Position numbers and translations under genes: made by a program
Origin: Bugula neritina
Taxonomy: Eukaryota > Bryozoa > Gymnolaemata > Cheilostomatida > Bugulidae
Length of the DNA: 64,000 nt
Reading direction: 5' to 3'
Assembly (NCBI GenBank): GCA_964035545.1
Contig: OZ037767.1
Coordinates: 21,368,628-21,432,627 of the forward strand
Shown here: piece after piece, positions 22,058 to 35,600 of the stretch
How positions within the stretch are numbered: position 1 is the stretch's first letter
Layout of the letters: each line of letters begins with the position of its first letter
The notes under the pieces: generated by a model
What the model was told of the DNA's origin: nothing
Seen by the model: only the letters and a program-made list of their open reading frames with translations
The model's database searches: none

Positions 22058-22063
22058 TTTATT
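22058..22063 (-). terminator. Poly(A) signal AATAAA of CSTF3
   Basis: tttatt on the plus strand, AATAAA on the minus strand, 89 bp after the CSTF3 stop. The two convergent poly(A) signals are about 105 bp apart, so the two 3' UTRs are short and nearly touch. Confidence 0.6.
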
Positions 22064-22151
22064 AACACCAACACCAGATCGGCCATAATGAGTAACTAGT
22101 TATAACTCATAGCTAATCAGCTGACAATTATTTACACAGTAATTGCAGACA

Positions 22152-25100
22152 CTATCGAACACGTTTTTGCTGTCGGTCTCTGTATATATCTCTGGCTGGA
22201 GCCTTGTTGTCAGACTCGCCATCGCTGCCGGGGTCTCCACTAGAGTTCACCATTTTCCTCTTCTTGCTCAGCACACTGGCTTTGTTGGCAGAGTAGTTGG
22301 TGCCGGCATCCATCTCCTGGAGCCCGTTGGCAGCACTATCTTCTTCCAGTGTGAACGCTGCAAGTCAAAAATAGCAGAGCTGAAAGAACTTCAATTTACA
22401 ACAACCTTAGCACAACTTGCTTGTCAGAAACATCTCTATATTTCAATTAGAATAATTAAATTTTTGTGAATAGACTGAAATTCTCACCATCAGGCAGCTG
22501 CATTTGAACAAAATGCTCCATAAATTTATCAATTTTAACAAAAGGTCCGATGAAACAGGATGGCGGAGGAAGTAATGTGAGAAGATGAGAGGCTGCAGGA
22601 GGGGGTGGGAATACTCCGCCCGGTACTGGGTGAGATCCTGTGGCTAAAATAGAAAGGGGCTGTGTACATGTTGCTAGGATAATGCGTGTACATGCTACTA
22701 GGATATTGTGTGTACATGTTGCTTGGATACTGTGTTCAAAGTTTAAATGAAATAATGGAAAAGGTGAAAGTTGGCGTGAACTTACGTATTACTTGTTTGG
22801 GTTTAAATGCTATCATCTGATTGGGATCAGGTCTAGGGAACTCGGTCTTGGCTTTAAATTCAAGGTCATCGTCGAGTGAGAGAGGGTCAGCATGAGTGAG
22901 TAATGGTAATGCACTATGATGGAGAGAGGTAGTTGATCTTGTATCCTACATAAATTGCAACATAAATTTATTAAATTATCTAATGATATAACAGAAATAA
23001 TCAGAAGCTACATTCAGCTGAAAACTACAAGCTAATATATTGTAGACTAAGCAATAGTGAATAATGAGTTAAGTTACTATTAGGAAAGTTTCTCTAAATG
23101 TCAGGTTCAATAGTATATTTGAAATATGTTTTTGACACATAGTGAGTTGACAGGGGTCTATCAAAAGCTAACCCCGGCAATTCCTCCCCAAACAACCAGC
23201 CAGCCTCTCTTACAGCTGAACACGAGTTGCTGATCCACTAAAAGCTTACTACAACTCAATAGCCACTAACTAAACACATAAGATATTTGACTCGCCTTGT
23301 ATCCCAGACACCTCAACTCTGCCGTGCTGCACGGCAGCAGGTCTAAGTATTTGTATCTCTCTACCAACAAACTGCCTTCTCGCCCTTCCAACTCTTTCAG
23401 GGTCTGGTGTACAGCGAGTCTTCTTTTTTCAACTTTATTAATGGATGGTAAATCACCGATCTGAGACTCAAACTCAACAAATTTTCTCCAAACATCTCTA
23501 CAGAAAAACATCAAATTATGACAATATTAAATATGTATATTATATTATTTAGCACGTATATTATACAAAATGTGGAACTTACATCGACTTCTCTGGTGTT
23601 AACTGTGAAGATGTTAGCACTCGCTCAAATAGTACTCGAGTATTGTTATCCTCTAAAGAATAAAATACAAAACAGTATGTACTGTACATAACTACAATAC
23701 ATGTGTGTGCGTATGTACCTGTGTGCACTACATGTGTGTATGTATGTGTGCACTACATGTGTGTATGTACTGTGTGCACTGTATGCATGTACTGTATAAG
23801 GTACTATATATAATGAAAAACAAATTAATATGAACACCACATGGTATATGCATACATAAAACAATACCGCAAAATATGGTCACACAATGTTATGTAATAT
23901 ACTTACCTCATACTACGTATGCTTACCTCATACTATATATACTTACCTCATACTACGTATACTTACCTCATACTACGTATACTTACCTCATACTACGTAT
24001 ACTTACCTCATACTACGTATACTTACCTCATACTACGTATACTTACCTCATACTACGTATACTTACCTCATACTATATATACTTACCTCATACTATATAT
24101 ACTTACCTCATACTACGTATACTTACCTCATACTATATATACTTACCTCATACTACGTATGCTTACCTCATACTACGTATACTTACCTCATACTATATAT
24201 ACTTACCTCATACTATGTATACTTACCCCATACTACGTATACTTACTTCATACTATATATACTTACCTCATACTACGTATACTTACCTCATAGTATATAT
24301 ACTTACCTCATACTATGTATACTTACCCCATACTACGTATACTTACCTCATACTATATATACTTACCTCATACTACGTATACTTACCTCATACTATATAT
24401 ACTTACCTCATACTACGTATACTTACCTCATACTATATATACTTACCTCATAATACGTATACTTACCTCATACTACGTATACTTACTCCATATCATAAAC
24501 ACTTACCATTCAGATGCAGCATGTAGTCTATAAAACTCATCACATACTCGGCGGAGTCACCAAATTTCTTCAGCCCAAGTTCAAAAATCTTGTATGCTAC
24601 CCCTTTGTCCTGCAACCATACAATACATCTGTTAGACTCCAGTCTACGCAGTAAGAACTCAGTCTACACAGTAGGAACTCAGTCTACGTATTAAGAACTT
24701 AGTGTACACAGCAAGAACTCAGTCTACACAGTAGGAACTCAGTCTACACAGTAAGAACTCAGTCTATACAGCAAGAACTCAGTCTATACAGTAAGAACTC
24801 AGTCTACACAGTAGAAGCTCACTTTGCTACAGTAGAACTCCATGAGTGCTGCAGAGACAAACACGTGATAGGTCGATCTCTTATCTTCACGCGCCATTTT
24901 GAAAACGGCTCTGGCTGATTTGATACCCTCGGCACGTCTGGCAAAACTCATGTACTGAACGTAGCACTACAACACATATGTGATACAATGTAATATAGTA
25001 ATATTTGTAATATAATATAGTAATATCGTATTACATATAATATAGTAGTGAGTGTAATATAATAATATTAGTAATATAGCAACATTGGTAATATAGAAAT

Positions 25101-25631
25101 ACAATGTAATATAGTATAGTTACATATTATTGTACTATAGTATTATTTGTATGTAATAGTGCTGATGGTATAGTAATGGTTGAGATACAGCGATACAATG
25201 CATTGTATTATTACTATATAGTAATATGTACATGTAGCAATAATATAGTAGTATTTGTAACATATTATGTTTACATAATAATATAGTAGCAATATTAGTA
25301 AATATATGAGGTGTGGTAAAAGATGACAGGAGACGTACAAGCGTAGGGTCGTGTTCCTCAATGCTGATATATTTCTTGTATATCGAATGCACCTTATCAT
25401 ACTTCAAACGACCCTGCAAACAGTAAAATAATATACATAAACCAAGTAGCTGTACTGGTAGTAGTAGTAGTAGTACCAGTAGTAGTAGTAGCAGTAGTAG
25501 CAGTAGCAGTAGTAGTAGTACTAGTAGCAGTAGTAGTAGTAGTAGTAGTAGTAGTACTAGAAGTAGCAGTAGTAGCAGTAGTAGTAGCAGTAGTAGTAGC
25601 AGCAGTAGTAGCAGTAGTACTTAGTAGTAGT

Positions 25632-25705
<74 letters not shown>

Positions 25706-28700
25706 TACTAGTAGTAGTAGTAGCAGTGATCTCACCTCTTCAAAGTCAGCGTATGCAAAGTAGAGAAGAAGTGTGTCCTTTAGCAGCCCTGAAATTGCCC
25801 TCTCGTACATATTGGCCGCTTCCTCTGCAAATATCTTAGAAGCATTCTGGTCTCCCTTCTCCGAGAGCAGTCTACTAGACTGTTCCAGGTAGCTGGCAGC
25901 CTCATACCAGATATCTGGATGATAGCCCAGACAAAGCAGACATTGCTCGTAGGCAAACATCACCCTCTTTGTGATGATAGCGTGGTCAGCTGACCTCAAA
26001 GGGTTGGACTTCTCCCAGTCTATGAACTTCTTCCACAACTCAACCTGAATATTTATATGACACGATGAGTTTAACGAAACACACTCCTCTCCAATCCAAA
26101 CCTATCAAATGTTTATTTTGTAACGTAGTAATGGCAACTAAACATTAGTTACCATGGTAACTACCTGCTTCATTTCCTCTGGAGAGTTGACTGGGGGCGT
26201 AGACGGTACGTTTCGGTTGATACCTTTATTCTGCATGTCAAACTCTCGGGCTACCCTCTTTGCCACCGAATATTCTTTACTTCTTTCTTCTATCATTTTC
26301 TTGGCTATTATCTGGTTAGTGTTCTGTAAGGCATCATTACATGTAATAGTAAATATCACCATATGTAATAGTAAGTATGATCACATGTAATAGTAAGTAT
26401 CATCACATGTAATAGTAAGTATGATCATATGTAATAGTAAGTATGATCATATGTAATAGTAAGTATGATCATATGTAATAGTAAGTGTCACTTACATTCT
26501 CGTATGTACAATATTCCTTCCAAAGCTGCTCAACTCCACTCATAGGGGTGACTGTACCTCTGTGATAAACTCTGCGTACAGCCGTGATTCGCTGGTTCTC
26601 CGCATATGATCCGACAGCTTCCCTGCAGTGTTACATATACAATGTCACATACACAGTGTTACATATATAGTGTCACATACACAGTGTCACATATACAATG
26701 TCACATATATAGTATCACACATACAATGTCACATATATAGTGTTACATATACAGTGTCACATATATAGTGTCACATATAATACAGTGTGTCACATGTACA
26801 GCATTATATATAGAGAGTCACATATATTATATATTATACAGTGTTATATATACAGAATCATATATACAGCGTCAGATGTGAGAATGCCTTGGTAACCTAC
26901 ACTGATTTCAGAAAGGTGATGTAGTCTGTCCACACAGGCAGAGCGCTGTGGTCTTGACCAATCTTATCTATGGCAAAGTCGTAGGCCTGCAAGAGCATAT
27001 TAGAAAGAAGCTCAAACTTATGTTGAAAGCAGCACAAGAAGGGAACACAACTACTAATATTCTGCAGTATTTTAACCAATACATACCTGCGCCATTTTCT
27101 CTTTGAAAGTAGGAAGTGATGCCTTTGTATCTTTGATGTACTGCAGATAGCACCTCCATAAGTCTATATTTAATATCTTAATCAAACATCTTTGAAATAG
27201 TTTCTCTACCTTTTCGTAGTTGTGTGCCCTCATCTGCATGAATAACATAACAGGTTAGTAAACCGTTTATGACAACTTATGATTTATGACAACGGGCAAG
27301 TGAAAACATAGCGAACTTTCATTAAACATGGTCATTTTTAAGAAAAGACAATCCCTTAGCACAATCAGTAGCTTGTTTATTGGATATTACCAAATTAAAA
27401 ATTTTAGGATAACCATAAAACAATCTAAATCTTGTAACCAACAGAGGGGACACTAAGTATGCAGGTAAAGGACCATTTTTGTTTACTTTTTTCTGATGCA
27501 CTGTTCTAAAAAATTGCCACACTAGGCATTATGGTCTATGACGTGTTGAGTGCCACCATCTTAACCAAAATAGCTTTGCAACAGATTAAGCAAAACAGGT
27601 AGTGCACACAACTCTTAATGAAAACTGACCAAAGCTCATCTCCATTAAGTGACTACAGTCTAGACTCTAGATTGAACTTGTACGCTGGCAAGAGACTAGA
27701 ACACAGAAATGAAGCCAAAAATCTTCAATACATCAACAACCACAACAATTAGTTGTAGGAATCCTGTTCAACACTTGACAAGTACGTTGCGGTTGTATAC
27801 CAAGTAATCTTGTTTTTATACCCTAAAGCAGGGCTGCTGCCCTTCCAATCTCAACCAACTATTCTCAACTAGAACTAGCCACTCTGACACTTAACTGCAT
27901 TAAATATTTGTTATTCTGATGGCTTTTTCACTACGTCAGCATATATTAGTAAAAGAAACAGTATAGGTGTTTAACAGTGTAAATTTAGGCTGTACTTTAT
28001 AAGTCTAAAAGCATTTGTGGATGAGTTTTGGCCAGAAACAAAGACTACCTTAGAATTACCATTGCGAGAATAAAATATCTGAGTAATAACATTTAGCAGA
28101 CCATAAAATATTAGGCAATTTATGAATTTGTACACCTCAGCATAGCCTTGTATTTGATATAGCACAGCTTTCCATGTTATGTTACTGATCAACAGTTTAA
28201 TGTTATATGGTACTTTTGAACAATGTGTAACCAGCATGGAATGACAGCTAAGAAACCTATTACCTCGAAAAGATAGTTGCATGGTTTATGCAAAGACTGG
28301 GAAAAACAATGGACCGACTGAATTGTTGTTCAATTTGAATCTCTAGAGCAGGGGTGGGCAACTGGGGCCCCTTGCCCATTTTTCAGTGGCCTTTTTAATG
28401 CCCAAGAAAAAATGGCATTGTTATTCTGAGCACAGCACAGCATAGGCGACAAATTACTTCATTATAATAAAATTTATTATGTGCACAATCTTGTGACCCT
28501 TCATTTTGGCTGACTTCTGAACTTGGCTCTTGAGTTTAGTCCAATTCTCTTGCACCACTAATGCACTACTGGGTCATATCTCGAGAAAATTTAGTAGCAC
28601 AGACCTTAAGGATAAGGTAGTAATCTAAGTATCATAATCTTTTATACGGAAGCATTGAACCATTGTCAATTCAAGGTCATGCTTGAGTTGGAAGCTGATT

Positions 28701-31700
28701 TCAAAGATGTCACATGTTACTGCAATGTCAGATGCTTTAGTAATTTGTCAAAATATTGGGCAGGTTTAACAGTCTAAATGTAATCGGCATATAATATATT
28801 CGAATTAGGAGCATGAGCATGATGAATTTAGAGATTTAGTTGATTCTAAAATTTGGCATTTCTGATTGCATCACGAGCAGGCCAACAGTCAACTGTCAGC
28901 AGGATTGCTAGTAAAGATACACAACCTGACATCGACAGAATTATCCAAGGCTCTCAGTGATGGTTGTACAATATAACAATATCACTAAAACTGAAGACCT
29001 TTAGCACTGACCAACTATTTGGGATGTGCTGAGATATATGTACTTTGTGTTTATGCATATAATATGTACTTCACAACATAAGTTTCTGCAAACTTTGATG
29101 AATTATGGGTGGTAAACAACCTTATAAATATCTTATTTATATACAGATAGAACCTGGTCATCTAGAAAGTCATACATGTAGCCTGCAGTAATTGTTGGAA
29201 CTTCATTACTTAATTATTCTGAGATATTTAGAATAACCAAATTTGAAAAATACTGATGCATTGTGGTATTTAACATTATTATATTAGTGCAAGGTTAGAT
29301 TAAATTTAATGTATCTGAAAGAAAGCTTGTGCTATGGTGCAAGAATACCAAATTAATAACTTTTCGCTGACTAGTCTTGTAAGCAATACATATGTAGTAT
29401 AATGATCATCAGAGAGGAGCCCATTTGATACAGAAATAAAATAGCATTCCAACTCTCATCACCATTTAAAGGCAATGCCTGCAACTGGCATTAAAATATT
29501 ATTATTAGGAGCTGCAAGTATGAGTGAAGACAACTCCTGATAAAACAATATGTTTTTAAATGCATATATCTAAATTTGCAGATCAACTGTTGACTAGTTA
29601 TAGATCATAACTGCGATATTCATGACTTTAGATCAAGCAAGACATCAACACGTAATCACCATTACGGATGCAACACACTTCTTTAGGATGTAAGACAAAC
29701 AAATAATTCAAGCAGCCAAAATAAGTACTTTGTTGGAAATGCATGTTTGAGTATAATATATTTTATAGTCATTTCACTGCAGAAATAAACAGCAATAAGT
29801 TAATGCAGGACGCTTAAGAAAAGTTAATAAGTTGAAGTTAATATACATTGTGCAACACAATTCTACAGCTAGCGCACTGATGCAGCTCTGTAAAATCACA
29901 GGCTCTATAGCAGGAAAAGAATATGCAATATATTATATACAATACACTAAACACAAGCTTGTAAAGTTGGCTTTCTTATTTAGCCATGAAGATTTGTGGA
30001 GCGCATTTATGAAGTTACATATTTTATTTCCAACTTCAAATAGCAGAAATTGCTAGCCTAGCCTTCACCAAGAGCTCCATGCCTGGGGCAGCCGCAGAAA
30101 TGAATCCTTCCATTGTAAATTAGTTGTTACAATCAGAAGTCTTACATCTGAAAGACATCTTCAGTTATACAAAACTGAGCATTATAAAAGCAAAAGCCAT
30201 TATGTACTTTAGCATTTGACAACTATTTATTACATTTTCAGCATACTATCCAATACCTAAAGCTTCAACATTTTAGAAATTTTTTCTTCGAAAGTTTTAA
30301 AGAAGCCCAGTGAAGACCACACATACTTATTGGAGAGCTGAAATGTGTGCCCATATCTAAGTTATTCCTGTACTCTATTACTGACAGTTATGATTTGTTC
30401 ATTTAATCTCTCACTTTGCAGAAGAAGTTTTGGGAATTTGAGTAATTTTAGTCAAACATATACAGATGCTGTTCTATATTCTAAAAGAAAATTTGTTAGC
30501 ACTCTACTACATAAAATGTATTCAGAAATTGAATCGTTTTGTCTTAAAACGTTGTAGCCTGTAAAGCTTAGTGAAAATAACAGCTTCTTTTACTTTTTTG
30601 CAGAAATTACTTGACCAACTTTCATTGCATGCTATCCTTAGCTGCTGCAATACACAGCTAGCTTCAAAGTTCAAAGTTTAAACTTTCAAACTGAGAAAGT
30701 TAGCAATAATTATCATCAGTTTTATAATACCTGACCTCAGAGCAAATCTAACAGAACAATATTAGCAAGTAATTATAATTTATCCCAAATTAATTCGAGA
30801 CATGTTTGCACAAAATTTCTTATAAAACTAAATTGTTTGAGCGTACAATCTTTTTACATTTTGTAGATGATAGGAAAGATATACATGTGAATGTTTTTAT
30901 ACTGCATAAATGAAGTGTGTCGGGGATTTATTGCCGGCAATTATTGCCGCTATCACCATGTAGCAGGCCATCTAGCACAACTGTAAGTGCTACCATTGTA
31001 AGATAGTTGTTTTTGAGTGCTAGAGAAAACTAAAATGGTTAATTATAATTACTAGTCCAGTTGTTTAACCATCTATAGCGGTTTACATTTAATGTCACAC
31101 CTGTCTCTCGTCACAGGCCAACAAAATCCAGCTATAAATAGATCTGTGTATTTTGCAGTAGTAAGGATTTTACTGATCTCTTTTATACTGGAAACTCTTA
31201 TACACCTGTCAAAAATTATCTATTTGGAGTGAAGCAAACTCTACAGATTATTGGAGTTGTGTTTCCAGACCAAGAGTACAATAGCAGAGGCGCAAAATCT
31301 TTGACAAAAGTCAAGGGTTGATTTTTCTAGAAATTTTCCATTTTCAATTAGAATAAAATAAAATTTTCCAGTTTTTGTAGTATGTACCAGTCACACCATG
31401 TTCTACAAATTGCACCTCCCCAACATATTAATAGAGTAAAGTAAAGCGAGCCTAGCCTGTTGGTTGCAAAATTATCAAAAAGTGAAATAAATTTATAGCA
31501 ACATAAGTTTACTCTTATGTTGAAGTATAGGCACAAAACTTCAGTCAGTAAAAAATTACAGCCTTTTTTCAATTAGCAAAACCTGAAACGTTGGTAACTG
31601 ATTGACTTTTGACTGAGTAGAATTTGGTTGGCATTCAAGCAGCAAACTTTTGGTTTTGTCAATTTCAATACCCAATGCAAGTGGAACAGATCCAATACTT

Positions 31701-32655
31701 AATAAACAACCCTTTGTTGTAAATGTGAAAAATAATGGATTGGACCAAAATTGAAACACTGGCAGCAAGTTATTCAATAGGAACACCACAATTACATATT
31801 TAGCAATGTATTTGATGACAGCATAATCCAAGTCTTTTTATATATTGCTGAAAGTTATCAAAATGCTTTTTAGAAACTCAAGCCTTAATATTTGTATTTT
31901 GTACAGAAAATTTAAAGGTTAGTTGAATTAAATATTGCCAATATTAACAATTCTAGAGTGTTGCAAACTACCAAGTAGGCTTAATAATTGTGCATTTTAA
32001 GGATGTTTTCTTGGGGTAATTAACATAACATGTCAGTATAAACAGTATTTCCTTTACTTGGTAAAAATTTGATTGAAATACTGACACAAGCAAAATCAGA
32101 CTTTCAATAAAGAGACAAATTATGGAATACATAATGAAAGATATAATAAAATCATAGACAGAAAATAATGATATTTAGGTAACCTCGTGTTCAATGTAGA
32201 GCCTCCAATACTTGCTGCAGTTAGGGAACTGAGCTATCAGCTTTTCATAGAATGATCGAGCATCAGCACACTTTTTCCTCTACAAATCAAATGATTTAAT
32301 GACACAGGTTGCACTTCAAAAAATTTCACATGCAATTTTCAATGTATAGCAATTTTACTTAACAGCTACTAACTTGGTATTCACGAATAAAGATGCCCCA
32401 TGCTTCTATGTCAAAGGGTTCATCCCGGAGACGATCTTGTGCCTTTCGAAACCTTTCTGCTGCTCCTTTATATTCCTTCAAAAATCGCAAATTATGTGCT
32501 AGAACTTCGAGCAGAAGTTGAGCATCAAAATCTTTTTCAACAGTTGGCATCATGCTGCAAGCTAAATTACTTACTGAAATTATTTGAATTCAAACCTTTT
32601 CAGTTAGAGGAAGATAATCTTTTGTTTGAGCAGTAGGAGTTACATCGGATGACAT
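22152..32655 (-). CDS. CSTF3: Cleavage stimulation factor subunit 3 (CstF-77)
   Basis: Sixteen exons read on the minus strand: 32596-32655, 32374-32475 (acceptor uncertain), 32184-32279, 27087-27233, 26901-26986, 26496-26622, 26165-26323, 25736-26044, 25339-25413, 24823-24966, 24507-24609, 23583-23652, 23296-23497, 22786-22945, 22488-22643, 22152-22357. They give about 733 residues (human 717). HAT-repeat hallmarks are clear ([56 protein letters not shown]). The Pro-rich segment [12 protein letters not shown] and the invariant end [12 protein letters not shown] confirm it. CstF-77 is the dimeric scaffold of the CstF complex, which binds GU-rich RNA downstream of poly(A) sites. Exon 13 uses a GC donor (aag/gcgagt). 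Exon 2 could instead start at 32442. Introns 6, 10 and 11 carry donor-seeded arrays, and intron 3 is 4.9 kb. Confidence 0.95.
23890..24506 (-). repeat. About 30-copy array of consensus splice donors in CSTF3 intron 11
   Basis: Read in the sense of CSTF3 the 20-bp unit is gtaagtatacgtagtatgag. Every junction reads gag/gtaagtat, a 10 of 11 match to the sequence fully complementary to the 5' end of U1 snRNA. Nearly all units keep GTAAG; variants are in the acg/ata part. The array starts about 20 bp after the real donor of exon 11 (gtaagt, 24501-24506). Long ORFs through it on the plus strand are by-products of the repeat. Confidence 0.95.
24640..24822 (-). repeat. 20-bp array starting at the CSTF3 exon 10 donor
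   Basis: About nine units; sense-strand unit gagttcttactgtatagact. The first unit contains the real donor (gtgagcttctactgtgtaga), so the array again begins at the 5' splice site and fills the intron up to about 30 bp from the exon 11 acceptor. Confidence 0.85.
25450..25730. repeat. Trinucleotide tract (TAG/CAG)n in CSTF3 intron 8
   Basis: About 280 bp of mixed gta/gca triplets with an uninterrupted (CAG)n core of about 20 repeats at 25630-25690. It starts within 10 bp of the exon 8 donor. Confidence 0.95.
26342..26495 (-). repeat. 22-bp array at the CSTF3 exon 6 donor
   Basis: About seven units; plus-strand unit atgtaatagtaagtatgatc plus two bases. In the sense of CSTF3 it begins directly after the donor gtaagtgacacttactatta. 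Confidence 0.85.
26625..26880. repeat. Short tandem array in CSTF3 intron 5
   Basis: Irregular 14-17-bp units around gtcacatatatagt or gtgttacatatac. It abuts the acceptor of exon 6. Confidence 0.8.
27234..32183 (-). other. CSTF3 intron 3 (4.9 kb), largest intron in the window
   Basis: It separates the exons ending YWRLYIEHE and starting MRAHNYEK. No other gene is evident inside. At 28349 a hAT-like 5' tip starts. Several 60-100-codon ORFs on both strands lack domains and splice support. In vertebrate CSTF3 and fly su(f) an N-terminal-region intron holds an internal poly(A) site used for feedback control; that known biology makes the size of this intron notable. Confidence 0.7.
28349..28480 (+). 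mobile_element. Solo hAT-type element 5' end
   Basis: Starts caggggtgggcaactggggc, the usual tip of many non-autonomous hAT elements, after ctctagag. I found no matching opposite end or second copy of ctctagag, so it looks truncated; the right limit is a guess. Confidence 0.4.
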
Positions 32656-35600
32656 CTTTTTGAATTATTGTGTAATTCCGAACAGTTGTTGCGCTCAAAC
32701 AATTTTTATGCAATTACAAAAGTTGGAATCTTTAAACAATGCTGCTTTATAATGAGAAGCTACAGAAGACCATCAAAACACATTAATGGTACAGAGTATA
32801 TGGACTTTATTCATCACATCTAAAGAAACTCCACTATTGATTTTCAATACTTCTAACATTGAAAAACCTAAAAATCTAGTTGAACAAAACAGACATCTAC
32901 AAAAATCAAAACGTTGATTGAAATACACAACAAAAACTTTTGCACAGAATATAGAAAAACTACTACTAAACAATATACTTTATTGATGCTTTCGATGACT
33001 AAACATCTTGAATAATCTTTAACTCATCATGACCCAAAGGCCTAAAATACAAAACAATTCACTTAGGCATCATATATTTTTAAATATATGAAGGACAGCC
33101 CTTGTATTGGTTAGTAAGCGAGCTACAATCTGAATAATGCCTTAATAACAAATGTAGTTTCACCAATTGCACAATAAAAAACATCCTAACAATAATATCC
33201 AGGACTAAAATGATAGTCTGAAAAAACATGACTAGTAGCTATTACAATATACAAGTACTAATGAGGTAAGAAACACCAAATTTGAAATATAATAATTTGA
33301 ACATGTAGTATATACATATAAATCATATTTGCAGAGTAAACATCTCGTAACAACTTATCACTGTGAATTAATTTGATACACAAACGAAACTATAGTGCTT
33401 TAATTAAAAACTGGTTAAATGTTCAACTTGACATTTTAATACAAATTTTTACAATAAGAATGTGATCATAAAAATAGTTTTGTTAAATTTTGATCATAAA
33501 AGTAAATGACCAAAAACTGTAAGTGAACCTTGCAAGCAATTTTATAAAAAAATGTTTAATTTCCTTACTATTAATTTTATATTTTGATAATGATATTTTT
33601 TGAATCATTAAATTATCCATACTATTTTATTTAATACTTATTTCTTATTCTATATGTTTCAATTTAAATACAATATTCAAGTTTATTGTTACTGCTAGCA
33701 TCACTGATGGTTTAAGATAAGTGCCATTAATTCAATTACTATTAGTATTAGTATTACTATTAGCATAAGCATTAGCTATATTTTTAAAATTTATATTTTG
33801 GTATTGCTTGAATTATCACATTAATGATTAATAATATTATCTAATATCTTGTTTTAGTTTAATAGATACTTATACTTACAGTTATTAATATTCATAATGA
33901 TCACTCGTAATCACGGTAACGGGTATTGGTTATGCCTATGAACTATGCAATTGAATCATGAAATGATGAATGTAATTGTATGCCGCTATCACTATGACTA
34001 TGCCCTATCGGCTATCACTTATCAGTATCGCTCTGAGTATGAGACTCTTAGTCTTACTCTAAGTCTATGTTAAGCCTAATGCCCTAGCCCCTAGAAGAAG
34101 GCCTAGCCCTATGGGCTATGGGGTATGCCTATGGCTATCACTTTCACTATCACTATGAGTATGAGTATCAGTATGACGTATGACTATCAGCATCAGCATG
34201 AGTATCACTATCAGTATGAGTATCACTATGACTATCACTATGACTATCGTCTATCAGTATGACTTAGACTATGAGTATGAGTATGGCTATGCGGATGCTT
34301 ATGGTGATGGTCACTTGGTGTAGCTACTTCAAGTTTATAGATTAAAGCAAAGGTGCATACTTATTTAAATCTAAAGGTTGTACAGGTGTCTTGAAAATCG
34401 TAGCTTTTCAAGGTTGAAATGTTCGCATCTATGATAGATATGGCGATGAATAGCCGGGGTTGTTCTATATGCAGTCGGCTGGCTCAGCATTCAGCGGGTA
34501 TCTATCTTTTGATTAGCTAATTATGTCGCGCCATAATCTCTAAACGTGATGGTGATGTATGTGACTGTCGTAGCGCACACGCTCACTCCAACTCGCGCAT
34601 CAATTAACACTAACATTTTCAATTTCACAGCTTAGAATTTTTTTATGCAATAAGTTACCTAACTCAAACTACATTGTTGATGAATTGATATAAGTGTCAT
34701 TTTTATTTTTGAATATTTTTTTTAATAATGAAACTAAATGCAGTTGTTTTCATGACAGTAGTAACAATATTATAGAGTAAACAAGTCAGACACCCTCCAT
34801 CATCAGCTAATCAAGAAACATAACCAAATGTCGAGCCAGCCGACTGCATATAGAAAATTCCGAATAGCCGATGGGTATGTCCTTGGTTGAGGAACGCTAG
34901 AATAGGTAATACCATTCATTCCGATTCTCCAAGTGGCCGCTCAAAAAGAAATACATTTTCGAACCGTTGGCAAAGTTAACAACTCCTAATTTAGATAACA
35001 TTGCGGTTATATATCAAAAGGTTAACCAAGTAATCGTGCACACATTACACGCTGCACACACGCAAAGTTGGCGTTTATACTATTAGTTGTAACGCAGTAA
35101 ATTATAAACGGCAAAACTACCGGTTGGACACAATGAGCTCACTCAATAATCTTATATATCTTTATCTAGAGCATACGCTAGTTTGCTGACAGCCTGCACG
35201 TGCACCTGAACGTGATAGCAGTACTATAGTAATCATTCAGATAACAAAACGGTGCATATTGCTGACGAACTGTGATGGTAGGCGCATGTAATAATACTCG
35301 TTGATTTCAAATTCACTTCAATTTTGTCTTTTATAGCACCATATCAGCTGGTGATTTTTTTTATACACAGGTAAGCTACATCCACTAGAGTCTAAGATAA
35401 AGATTAGAGAATATTATTATAATTATTAAATTTAATATTATTATTACTATTACTGTATTAGTATTAGTATTACTATACTATCAGCATGAGTATCAGTAAT
35501 ACTAATATTTATATTAATAGAATAATACTAATAATTGATAGTCATACTGATACTGATAGGGATAGTAATGGTTGATACTTGAAAGCTGATACTCATACTC

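Noticed and set aside
23876-24533. Long plus-strand ORFs (up to 216 codons, Leu/Thr/Tyr repeats)
   Set aside because: All three frames of the 20-bp CSTF3 intron array stay open because the unit lacks stops. No start context, splice or domain support.
25397-25735. Leu/Thr-rich extension of the CSTF3 exon 8 frame
   Set aside because: Reads through the donor at 25735 into the trinucleotide tract; the family match stops exactly at the donor.
31348-31831. Minus-strand ORFs inside CSTF3 intron 3
   Set aside because: No domain, no splice support; composition matches the intron.
32443-32553. Longer N-terminal reading of CSTF3 exon 2 (from MMPTVEKDF)
   Set aside because: The phase does not join to exon 1, and family members lack this insert. 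Acceptors at 32475 or 32442 join in phase.
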